Assembly: GCA_003254905.1 (NCBI GenBank)
Contig: QANU01019497.1
Span: forward strand, 1-64,000
DNA length: 64,000 nucleotides
Source: Nissolia schottii
Taxonomy: Eukaryota; Streptophyta; Magnoliopsida; Fabales; Fabaceae
Direction: 5' to 3'
The position numbers were made by a program, and so were the translations under genes. The notes beneath the pieces are model-generated. The model was not told the origin of the DNA and made no database searches. It was given only the letters and a program-made list of their open reading frames with translations. Of this stretch, positions 11,431-21,785 are shown in pieces. Numbering within the stretch: the first letter of the stretch is position 1; every line of letters starts with the position of its first letter.

Positions 11431-14393
11431 TTATAGAATAACCGTTAGTGGTATTGTATAAGACAAGAAGAAGAAGAAGAACAACAGCAGAAAAGACGCC
11501 GCAGTAGGAGAAGGTGGGAGCACCCTCGCACTCCGCGACATGTAGTCCGTGTATTCCGGCCCATCATACCCTGAAATGCCATCATCTTCACCCGCACCGT
11601 CACCGTCACCGTCGGGCCCTCTGCTCCACATTCCCAGGTTGTTGTCCCTGTTCAATCACCAACCATTTCCATTTACACATTTCACTTTCACTTTCACTTT
11701 TTAAGTACATCCATAAATCAATATATCAAGATAGGTATTACTTACTTGGCAACGCCTAGAACGCCAGCAGACATGGTGAGCTGAGCAATGCGAGCTGCAG
11801 ACTTAGGCTCCACACTATAAGCCTTCTCGTACTTAACCTCAACACCTTCCCCTGACGCCACGAAGAACGCCCCATTCACCATAACGTCTCCCTCTGACCT
11901 CCAGTTCCACCCCTTCCACTTCCCCTCCGCCGTATCCACCCTCTTTGTCACCTCCTTCGCAAACCGGTTTGTCGGCGCAACATAACGATTCCCCTGGCTG
12001 TTAATCGTCGGCTCCCCGCTTCCCCCGATGGCATACATCTCCCACTGCGTGAAGTCGTTGTTCACCACGTGGATGTACCTGTTACAGTTAAGGGATGAAA
12101 TATTTCTGCTTACTACTTCGTTCAATTAACTGAATACGGTACAGAGTAAACCATGACAATCGTTCTCAATGTTGTCAAATTAAATCAATTCGTCCTCACC
12201 ATCAAATTTGTCCCTAAAATTATTAAAAGTTGATAAATTAGTTCTTGAGAGGAACTAATTTGATTGACTTTTCATAATTTTGAGGACGAATTAATAATTT
12301 TCATATTTTAAGGACCAACTTAAACAATGATGTCAACATTCGAGACAATTTTGATGATTTACTCTTATTATTTAATAACTAAATAAAAATACTATTGGTA
12401 CACTACAAAAGTTGACATCATGTATAGAAACAAACATTGTCACTAATCATTTATATATACAAAGACACGCGTGTGTTTAATATTACTAGTTTATGGGTTT
12501 GATAATGTTTGCTTCTCTGTTTTGAGCATGTACGAATATGTGTATGTTTAATATCGTCTATTTATGTGTTGAGTAATGTTTGTTTATCAATTTTATAACG
12601 TTTATTTTCTTGTATGATATGCCCAAGATGTCAATTTATAAGGGGGTAAAAATAGCTAAATATCACTGAATTAAACTAAGTGTGTAACAAACAACTCTCA
12701 TGTCACGCATAAATAAATGAATTGTGGTAAATGTGAGAGTATACCCTCTGCGGCAGCGGGGCATGCGCTGGACGAGCTTTTCGCCGAAGTGGTTGAAAGC
12801 AATGGTGACCTGCATGCCGGAATCTGGGAGGTAGTCGTCGCTGTGGCCGAGGAGCATGACCTCGTTGTGGTGGGAGAAGAAGTTGTTGGATATAGTGATC
12901 GCCGTTGACCCCATCACAGCATCTATTAGGCCGTCCTTGCACCGGGAGAGGGTGCAGTGGTCAATCCATATGTCCTTCGAGCCGAAGATGGAGATGCCGT
13001 CCCCGTCAGATAGCGTCCGGTAACCGTAGTGCTCCGGGCTTGATCGCACGTTTGTGTTTCCTGCAATGCAACACCACCCTCAATTAGTATTACTATCATT
13101 TCATTCCATTAGTCTACACTTCCCACTCTTTTTGTATACAATTGAAGAGTGGTAATATTTTGATGAACTCAACTATCAAAGCTTATTTGAAAGGGAATGC
13201 ACACATAGAAAGTTTACCTAACTCAATTATAGAGGCACTTCAAATAAAAAAAAGAAAAAAGAAAAAACAAATCACACATCAAGAGTAATAAGTGGTTGAG
13301 AATATTTTTGGTAAAAAACTATCACAAAATCTAAATTTTACTCAATCACTCATCCGTTCCTTCTTTATGGGAATATAAGCATTTAATTTAATTTCGTTAT
13401 AGTAGTGGGAGTGTACTCCATCTACCTATCCACCCACCCACCCACCCACCCTAAGTGTCGTTTTAGATCCATTATTGGCTAAGCACGGCTCAACGAAACA
13501 TAATAATAATAAAAAAAAAAAAAGACTGAAAGCAAAGCAAACTCATGGTTTATAGTTGTCCAAACCAAAAACTGCTTGCTAGCTAACCTTCGAAAATGCG
13601 TCATTACCCTCACTCAAACCAAACCTGACATGGCACAAGCACTCAAGAACTTCATTTCTTACCTGAGGGATGACAATGGTGGATGTGAATGTTATGTATG
13701 ATAACATTACTTATATACTGCAGAGTAACGCAGCCTCCACCCACAATGTGCACATCAGCTCCACGCCCATCAAGGGTCTTGTAGCTGTTAAATATCAGCT
13801 CCTGAGAGAGCTTAATCATCATGTTACTCGGAAACACGATCCACAAGGGCTCATTCTGAATCACTGCATATCTCAGGGTCCCGGGTTTCGGGTTAACCGC
13901 ATCATCATCAGAAGAATCTGTGACAATGTAGAACTCACCATCTTTTCCTCCCTTGGCGTACTGGCCGAACCCGATGGCGCAATCGGCTAGCCTCTGCCTA
14001 TTGCTCGGCCAATCGGGGTCGCATTTCCAGCAATCGTCAATGGGGTTCCCCGTTAGGCACGAGGACTCGTCTTTCTCTGAAACTGACAGCGTTTCCCTTC
14101 TTGAAATTGAAGCATTAACCTTCCTGCAACAAAAAAGGAAAAAAATGGAATGGAATACAACCCCATAATGCCTAGATCTGATGTTTATCCTTCCATTTCG
14201 TGTAATGTAGGAAGCTACATTGTGGACATGAAAAACAGGGGAAACAGAGCGTGCGTATATACCTGTGAACTTGGTGAGCAACGGCTTCAGGGTCAGGGTG
14301 TTGTCCTGGGAGAGTTAGGTTCAGCATTGCTGTTCCAAGGGGTAACATCGAACCCAGAGCTAAGATTAGCAGAATGCAGCTTGTTTGGAGCAT
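11431..14393 (-). CDS. Pectate lyase-like protein (PL1), predicted GPI-anchored
   Basis: Five exons on the minus strand, listed 5' to 3': 14263-14393, 13663-14123, 12745-13060, 11746-12078, 11431-11647; spliced length 485 residues. The enzyme class cleaves de-esterified pectin in the wall by beta-elimination. An N-terminal signal peptide ([20 protein letters not shown]) is followed by the PL1 helix: [47 protein letters not shown] (calcium site and WIDH motif), [17 protein letters not shown], and [10 protein letters not shown] with the catalytic-region arginine. The last exon is acidic and Gly/Asp-rich and ends in a ~20-residue hydrophobic run ([12 protein letters not shown]...), a GPI-attachment type tail. 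Arabidopsis PMR6 is a pectate lyase-like protein with such a predicted anchor and similar length (~500), so a PMR6-like role is plausible but inferred. Confidence 0.93.
12143..12365. mobile_element. Foldback MITE in pectate lyase intron 3
   Basis: The left end (AGAGTAAACCATGACAATCG...CTCAATGTTGTC) is matched by the inverted right end (AGAGTAAATCATCAAAATTG...CTCGAATGTTGAC), and the interior GGTCCTTAAAAT / TTTGTCCCTAAAAT pairs as well, so the whole 223 bp can fold back on itself. Divergence between the arms suggests an old insertion. A target duplication is not clear. Confidence 0.65.
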
Positions 14394-16178
14394 TGTTTAT
14401 GAGCAACAAGAGTTGCCGAGTGTTGTTGAGTGAGGTTAGTGCTTCTACTTTGCACAGTGCTCACAGTTCACTCACTCGCTCACTCGCTATAGTGCTGCCA
14501 TGGCCAGAAGTGTTAGCTAGTGTAGTGTAAGGTGCATTAATAAGCAGAGAAAACCAGTGATTACAATAAACAAAAAACGAACTAGTTTGGAGTGTGAACA
14601 AGAACATAGGATAATATTTTTGTACTCTAGTATTAAAATATGTACTAAATAGAGTATTATAATATTTGTTCTTCTCTAGAGTCCCAGTCAAGCTATGATA
14701 TGAGTGACACTGTGCTTCCATTTTCGGTGCTTATATTAATTAATATAATAATGATTTTGTTTTGTAGGGTAATGTAGTGTAGTTGCAGTTCTTTTGATTA
14801 ATGATGGGAAAAGGGGAAAAAGAGAGAGGAAGGGTTTGTTGGTTGTGAAGGAATCCCACTGTTATCGAGGTGGAAATACGGCCTCTTTAATTTTGTTTGC
14901 GGGACAGTAAGACAGTTTCACTAGGGTTTAAAGGAAATCACATAACTGCCCCTACCTTTCAATATTGCCCTATCATGTCTCCAATAATAAATAACGTCAG
15001 TTCATCAACGAACCATAGAAAGATGGAAGGAAAATGTTAAGGGTAGGTAAGGGGTAAATCTTCGGCCAAATTTTTGCATGAGCATAACTTTGACAATGAA
15101 AATGCATCCTTTCTCAAGTGTTTTCTTTTTCTTTTTCATTTTTTAAGTGTAATATTTTATTTTATTTTTTTTATTTATGTCATATGACTTATGAGTCTCA
15201 TGTCCTGAACTAATAGTAATAAATCACATTTGATTTTATATAACAAATAATTTATTTGAAATAATTCACTCTCGTTTAACAACACATTTATAATAAAAAT
15301 GAGTCTTTACATTTTTTATCCAATATGTTTTTTCTTGGAGTAATATTTGAGAAACCTAATTCATCAGTCTAAACATCAATTTACATATTTTGATAAATAA
15401 TACTTGATATTTTAAGCGACAAATTAAAAAGTAAAATGTTAAATATTATTCATCCAAGTATATAAGTTGATACTTAAAATTATGAGTTAAGTCTCCTAAA
15501 CATTTTTCTTTTTTTGCCTCATTAACATTTTTGTGGATATGTACAAATGTGGAGCAATAATCCTCTAAATTGATATCTCTCCTCTAAGAGAGTAGAGTGA
15601 AATTTTTTAATATTAAATCAATAAAATAAAATAAAAATGAATTTTTGACAAATGTGTATATAAAAAGAAAAGTTTTTACAAATGTGAAGCAATAAACTTG
15701 TTTCTGCCCATAAATTTTTCAATTCAAAAGAACGTTCTTGCAGTCGATGGAGTAGCCTTTTGACTTTTGGATCTAGCTACACCTACGTAATATTAGCACT
15801 AATTACGACATCTTCGCATGGTTAAACTTCAAACTTCAATGCTACGGCAGTTAATAACAAAAAAAGTTATTTAAAAAAAATGCTCCAAGCTCTGTATAAC
15901 ATCATAGTATACTCGTACAAGGAAAAATATAAATACAATATGATTTAAATAGGAATTTATTAGTAACAAAATTCACTTAAAATTTATAAACCCTACTAAT
16001 AACTGTATCGGGTAATTCGTCGTTATTTAACTTTAAGCATATCGATAACGTAAATTACGGAGCTCTATACCTTACGATATAATAATTAAGGCACGACGCA
16101 TGCATGGAACAAAGAGAAAAAGTTTTGCCCTTTAACTTTCACGTTTAGGCAGCTTCTCCAATCAACCCCTTTGCTCTG
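14394..16178. other. Intergenic, includes pectate lyase promoter
   Basis: This AT-rich stretch lies upstream of the minus-strand pectate lyase gene. Within the first 400 bases there are several TATAAT-like strings but none that I can single out as the TATA box. No gene or bounded repeat is seen between 14.8 and 16.1 kb. Confidence 0.4.
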
Positions 16179-16373
16179 ACTGGTGTAACAGCCCGAGTTT
16201 ATCCACCCACTAGCACGATATTGTCCGCTTTGGGGCATCAACCCCTCACGGTTTTGCTCCTCCCCCTTGGCATCAACCTTAGGGGAAAACGCGTCATGCT
16301 AGGAGGAGGTATCCAAGGCCTTATAAGGACCTCTTCGTTCCCCTCCCCAACCGATGTGGGACTTGGGAACCCC

Positions 16374-16513
16374 NNNNNNNNNNNNNNNNNNNNNNNNNNN
16401 NNNNNNNNNNNNNNNNNNNNNNNNNNNNNNNNNNNNNNNNNNNNNNNNNNNNNNNNNNNNNNNNNNNNNNNNNNNNNNNNNNNNNNNNNNNNNNNNNNNN
16501 NNNNNNNNNNNNN
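16374..16513. other. Assembly gap (140 N)
   Basis: A run of 140 undetermined bases sits at the centre of the palindromic TRIM. Its true length is not known from the sequence. Open frames that run through it are artefacts of the N run. Confidence 0.99.
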
Positions 16514-17083
16514 GATGCCCCAAAGCGGACAATATCGTGCTAGTGGGTGGATAAACTCGGGCTGTTACAAATGGTATCAGAGCCGGGGCCCGAGCCGGTG
16601 TGCCTGCCGGGGGCGGCAGGAGCCCCAAGGGGGGTGGGGGTTCCCAAGTCCCACATCGGTTGGGGAGGGGAACGAAGAGGTCCTTATAAGGCCTTGGATA
16701 CCTCCTCCTAGCATGACGCGTTTTCCCCTAAGGTTGATGCCAAGGGGGAGGAGCAAAACCGTGAGGGGTTGATGCCCCAAAGCGGACAATATCGTGCTAG
16801 TGGGTGGATAAACTCGGGCTGTTACAAATGGTATCAGAGCCGGGGCCCGAGCCGGTGTGCCTGCCGGGGGCGGCAGGAGCCCCAAGGGGGGTGGGGGTTC
16901 CCAAGTCCCACATCGGTTGGGGAGGGGAACGAAGAGGTCCTTATAAGGCCTTGGATACCTCCTCCTAGCATGACGCGTTTTCCCCTAAGGTTGATGCCAA
17001 GGGGGAGGAGCAAAACCGTGAGGGGTTGATGCCCCAAAGCGGACAATATCGTGCTAGTGGGTGGATAAACTCGGGCTGTTACA
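16514..17083 (+). repeat. 257-bp tandem LTR-internal repeat
   Basis: GATGCCCCAAAGCGGACAAT begins at 16514, 16771 and 17028, an exact 257-bp period; the copies are essentially identical over their overlap. Each unit is one 186-bp LTR plus a ~71-bp internal segment, so the array is LTR-internal-LTR-internal-LTR with the first LTR cut by the gap. Confidence 0.95.
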
Positions 17084-17088
17084 ACTGG

Positions 17089-19844
17089 CACCTCAAATAG
17101 CAGCCTTTTTTTCCCCTGTATCCTTTTCAAATATTTAGTATAAAGTTCAACTGCAAAAATCAAATTGAAAAAAATACCTGAAAATATACATGTATTATTT
17201 TCACTAGACATTACTCGTGCAATTCCATTTCGGAATTAAAACTGTATTCTCATTATTACAATAGACCAAATTGCTCAGCCCTCGTTAAACAATTAATTAA
17301 TGGATATTATTTCCATTCTTGTGACAATGCATAAGAAATATTGTCACATGCACAGCCAGTTTTTTTTTTTGTATTTTTATTTTTCAGGATATGAAAATGT
17401 TCTTTGAAAATTAAAAAAAAAAATTGAAGAGTCATTAATTAATGGAGTGCTTTGAAGGGCATGGCTCTCCTGCTATGTCTCCCAGCTTCTTTGCCTCATC
17501 AACTTAGCAAAATCAATTGGGGGAAGAAGACATGGAGCTGCTGCATTCAATTATTGCAAAAGTTTGAAAGCGCGCAAACTATCTATTCAACCTTTTCTTT
17601 CCATGAACATTGGGGCCCATAACTAAAGAAAAAGGTCATAAGGTATCAGAAAAGGATATTATTAACTTACAATATTTATACGAATCCATAAAATAATCAT
17701 ACTACAATTGCCTTTAAGGCATATCGTCTTTATTGATACTAGAAAATCGGGTGTCTATTTCTTTTTTTATAAATTGCTCATATGCGAAAGAGGGTTATTT
17801 TCTTCGATTCATTTTTCACTTTTCAAGTACATTAAAAAGTTAATATATTTAGATATAATTATCTAAAAATATATTAATTTTTAAATATTTCACTAAAATA
17901 AAAGTGATAGATGAAGTAGATAAAAAAAAATATTATGATTCAAATTATTTGTGACCAAGGATCAATTAAAAGATTACAACCCTTTTATAAGTGGTGAAGA
18001 TTAAACCCCACAACACTTTCCATGAATTGTTGCAGTTTTGAAGCATAAAACAGTTTTTATCCAAAGTTTGTGCAAGTCTTTGACATGCAAGGGATTATCA
18101 CTTGTTGCCCCCGCTTCCCTGAGAGTTTCGGAATGTTGCATGTTAAGAAGGGATTGCACGGCTCAAATATATGTAGGTAAACATTTTGTTTTATAAAAGA
18201 ATTGTTGGTTGACACTTTAGTACTTTGAACCAAAATTTTAGTCTTTAAAATTTGTCACATGATAAGTTAGTGCTTATATTAAATGCGATGCATTAATTGA
18301 CACGTATCTTATGTGTATCTAACTAAAATGATGTGTTTTAATTCTCATAACATCAAAACATATAACCTCTTAAAATGAATCATATGAGAGAATATTAATT
18401 TTATTGAATGAATCTCACACGCATACAACACCTTTTGTGTGTTTTAGTGTTGTGAGAATTGAAAATAGATTGTTTCAATTAGATTTGTTACCGCTATAAT
18501 ATGTTAATTATCCTCATCAATTTTATGACTAATTAATGGATCACATTTAACAAAGTAATTACAACGTGATCAGTGTTAAAGACTTAAATGTCAGAAAAAC
18601 AAAATTAGGAGCTGAAGTGTTAATTTTTTTCCAAGACTAAAATGTATATTGGCTAAAAAAATATCTGCTGCACATTCCATTCTATTCTATATATGTTCTT
18701 TTCGTATCCAACATGTAAAGTAGAAGGAACCCTTCTCCACTGCCCTCTTTAGACTTTGCAATAACTGAAATTGGGTCCACTCACTCACTAAATTTCAAAA
18801 TGTATGATCTATTTGCTTCCATATATTACCAAAAAATGGGTGGTACCTAATCTTTTGTCAATTGGGCAGTTAAAGAAACAGATAAGAGATGAACTTCTCA
18901 AACAAGCACTCCCTCTTGCCTGTTCTTTTAGCATTTCAAAAGATTTTGGCTAATTACATAGTGCAAAGGTTTCTTTTACTTTTAGTAGCTTGCATTTCAA
19001 TTAGATTGCTTTGTGATTTACGAAGTGCACATAATTAAACATGTAATTAATTAAGTCAACAATATTTTTTTTTATCTAAATGATTGAGGTCCAATTCTTG
19101 TTTAGACATAGCAAGATGATTATGTTGAGAATAAAGGATAATGTAGGAGTGCTCGAATGCAAGATCATAGTTTAATGAGTACTATCACAGTGAATATACC
19201 CTTTTAATATGAAAAATGTCTAGGAGATCTAATTCATTATTTTATACATTAACTTATATATTTTTATGAATGACACTTTTCATTTTTTTTTAATGTTTTG
19301 TCCTTAAAAATGTTAAGTGTCATCCATAAAAACATGTAAATTAATATGTAAGTTAATGAGTTAATTCTCTAAAATATTTTTCTCTTAATACATGTGGATA
19401 ATATAAATAAGTGATCCAATATACCTGTTTTAAGGCCGTGTTTGATTATTGCAAAGATATATTTGGAATTGAAATAATTTTTAACGTAACTTTTATTTTT
19501 TTTAAATTAAAAGACATATCTTAAATTATTTTTAAACTAATTTATATATTTAAAACACAGACCCCCCCCTCTCCGCTGCACATTGCTCAACTTTGCCTAA
19601 TTTCACCATGTATTGTTATCCATTATTTGCTAAAATGTAAATCATGGTTTGATTCAGTTGGGACCATGAGAGGGAATATAGGATCTTGCTTATTCTTTGG
19701 TGGCCAATTATTAACATTGAAGCTAATTAGGCTAATTTGGATGGGAATGAATCTCAAGTTAATTTTTTTATCATGATCTCTAATCATTAATTGATGAAGT
19801 GAGTTTTATGTATGATATAAATAATAAAATTAAAAAAATATTTT
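17089..19844. other. Intergenic AT-rich region
   Basis: No gene is supported. The stretch from about 18190 to 18660 has the look of a degraded transposon, with near-symmetrical AT-rich text, but I could not define its ends. A segment around 19775-19830 (ATTAATTGATGAAGTGAG...) recurs in diverged form near 38925-38980. Confidence 0.4.
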
Positions 19845-20417
19845 GTGTATAACTCAAAATTTATCAACTTTTATATAATCAACTCTCTTTAATTTGCGTT
19901 TTTTCTCTTTTTTCTTATTCTTTATTTTATTTCTTTTTTTTTCTCAATCTCCTATCATTTTTTTTCGCTTCCATTTTATTCTTAGGAATCCAAGAGTTTT
20001 TGCATGTCTGATTGGTCAAACGTTTATGCATAAGTATAAAAAAGTTTGTGCATTCTTATTCAAATGTTTGTACATATAAACCCAAAAGTTTTTTCTACAT
20101 CTTCATTTTCGTTTATGTTTCGGTCATATTTTGTGTTTTTGGTGGTTAAAAAGTTTGTGTAAATCAGTTTAAAAGTTTGTGTATATGCTTTAAAATGTTT
20201 GTGCACGATAAAAAGTGAGTTTATGTGCTTAGAGTGTAAGTGAGAAGATGAAGAGAAAATGGAACAATTATTTTTTGCTATGTAATATGTTATAAATCTG
20301 TTTTGATTTAATTGTATTTGAAAAAGTCTGTCTATGTATGTGGAAAAATTTATGAAGTCAATATCATTATGTAGATAATAAGTTAATAGCATGATTAACA
20401 ATATTTGAGTTATACAC
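19845..20417. mobile_element. Inverted-repeat-bounded element with GTTTGTG repeats
   Basis: GTGTATAACTCAAA at 19845-19858 is mirrored by TTTGAGTTATACAC at 20404-20417. Between them the heptamer GTTTGTG or a close variant recurs repeatedly, often as AAAAGTTTGTG (near 20043, 20064, 20150, 20171, 20192). There is no clear target duplication and no coding sequence. It is most likely a small non-autonomous DNA transposon; family unknown. Confidence 0.5.
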
Positions 20418-21059
20418 CTATAATTATTCTTTAATATATATATAAAAAAATCAACTTAAGGAGATTTATTTTTAATGTGGATTGGGAACGCAGTGAGTGG
20501 CACATGCATCGCCCTGCTACAGTCACTCACTCAGTGTCCCCATTATCTGCACCTTTTTGACTCGGTTACGGCCATGTGGGCCCCACCGCTTTGACTGTGC
20601 CATAGATTGCTGTTACCCCCAATTTCAGCTCAGTAGGGTCTCCCTCCTTCCCCTGGAGTCAACATTTCTTCCATAAATGACGTGAATGTATATTGCTTAA
20701 CATTTTAATTTCATGTCACATGTGGAGTAGTAATTCTTTTTAACTATTTTCAATGAAGATAAAGTGTTCATCTTCAACTGATTATTGCCACACTACGTCA
20801 ATTCAAACTGCTCAATTAATCATATGGTCAATTTAATTTTCATTGTGGTTATTGACCAAGTTCGGATTCAAATTATATGTTATACATCTGACATAAATTT
20901 GGTCTGACATATTGATAATGTAACTAACTCGATTAAAATTATTCTTATAATAAATATTCGTCGGCGTAACTATGATAACACATCTCCAAATTTTTATGGG
21001 CATTATTTAAATAATAATTAGTTCAATAAAACTTACTCAAATAATTACAAATGCATGAT

Positions 21060-21260
21060 AAATGTCACTTAATGACTAGAACCACCATGACCACTACAAT
21101 GTATATACGCATGACCACCCTTCATATTGAGGTACGCTCTACACCTATTATTCTAACCTCACATTATTACTCATAAACTAATTTGACATTAGAATGTCTT
21201 TTGCAAGTTCATCTACCGTTGTCCAAGGCTCATCACCACCATTGTGCTCACCTCTTCAAG
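21060..21260 (+). repeat. Diverged dispersed repeat, copy A
   Basis: It aligns by eye with 33038-33242: both begin AAATGTCAC, share CTAGAA, a TTCATA block, GAATGTCTTTTGCAAGTTC / GAGTATCTTTTGCAGGTTC, and end TCATCACCACCAT...TCACCT(C)TTCAA. The TCTTTTGCAGGT motif is common near LTR-derived repeats in plants, so this is probably an old LTR fragment. Confidence 0.55.
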
Positions 21261-21425
21261 CAAGCTCTTATATTGTGTTTAAAATTAAACATGTTAAAAG
21301 CTTTAAATTGTTAGGGAAAGTGATATATTTAAATGACTTCTAATAGAGTAAATTAGAAAGGAGGAGGAAAATTTCTACAATAAAGCGAATTTCAATGTTC
21401 ATTTTTTTCCTGCCTTATATTATCT

Positions 21426-21457
21426 CACACACATATATGTGTGTGTGTGCGCGCGCA
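21426..21457. repeat. 32-bp alternating purine-pyrimidine tract
   Basis: CA, TA, TG and then GC dinucleotides follow one another with no break in purine-pyrimidine alternation. The first part (ACACATATATGTGT) is also a perfect palindrome. Such tracts can adopt Z-DNA or cruciform structure; function here is unknown. Confidence 0.9.
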
Positions 21458-21785
21458 GTAATTGCCAGACTACTTGTAGAGAATGATTTATATAAATCGT
21501 GAGAAAAAAAAAATGAAGACATGCAATTCTATACGTTTATTTGTCTTTAATTAATGTGCTTCCGCTAGGGAAAAGGCATATTATTGTCCACACAAATTGA
21601 TTGAAAGCAAATATTACAACCATGACCAAAATCAAATGAAAATACAATAAACAAATAAACAAATCATCACAAAAAGAAGAGAGCCCCACTTGTAAATGTG
21701 TGGGTCCACAAGAGCAAGATCCACTCCAATCCATTATCTCTTATCCAAGAAGCTGCTAGGATCCAATAGTTGTGCTGCTAATTAA

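Larger units (their letters stand above)
16184..17083. mobile_element. Palindromic/tandem TRIM element with ACTGG target duplication
   Basis: The insertion is flanked by ACTGG at 16179-16183 and 17084-17088. The left arm (16184-16369) is a ~186-bp LTR in reverse orientation, starting TGTAACAGCCCGAG. After a gap the right arm has the LTR in forward orientation: a 3' part (16514-16569), then two full copies ending CTCGGGCTGTTACA at 16826 and 17083. Between LTR copies is a ~71-bp internal segment with the primer-binding site TGGTATCAGAGC (16572-16583, 16829-16840) and a purine-rich tract. There is no coding capacity. Both outer ends are therefore the LTR 3' end. GTCCCACATCGGTTGGGGAG and related strings are widespread in plant TRIM-type LTRs. 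Confidence 0.85.
20418..21785. other. Intergenic region downstream of the carbonic anhydrase gene
   Basis: Contains no supported gene. It holds a diverged repeat (21060-21260, related to 33038-33242) and an alternating purine-pyrimidine tract (21426-21457). The last bases before 21786 should be the 3' untranslated region of the minus-strand carbonic anhydrase gene. Confidence 0.4.

Noticed and set aside
13470..13500. Resemblance to a miR171-type sequence (TTGGCTAAGCACGGCTCAA)
   Set aside because: There is a 3-base insertion relative to the miRNA complement, no matching hairpin partner was seen, and it lies in an intron of the pectate lyase gene on the opposite strand.
16184..17083. Classification as a Cassandra TRIM
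   Set aside because: Cassandra LTRs contain a 5S rRNA-like sequence; none of the conserved 5S promoter words is present here.
16221..17211. Open frames of 80-180 codons in both directions
   Set aside because: They are readings through the tandem LTR units and the N gap of the TRIM; the same peptide recurs in each unit because the DNA is repeated.
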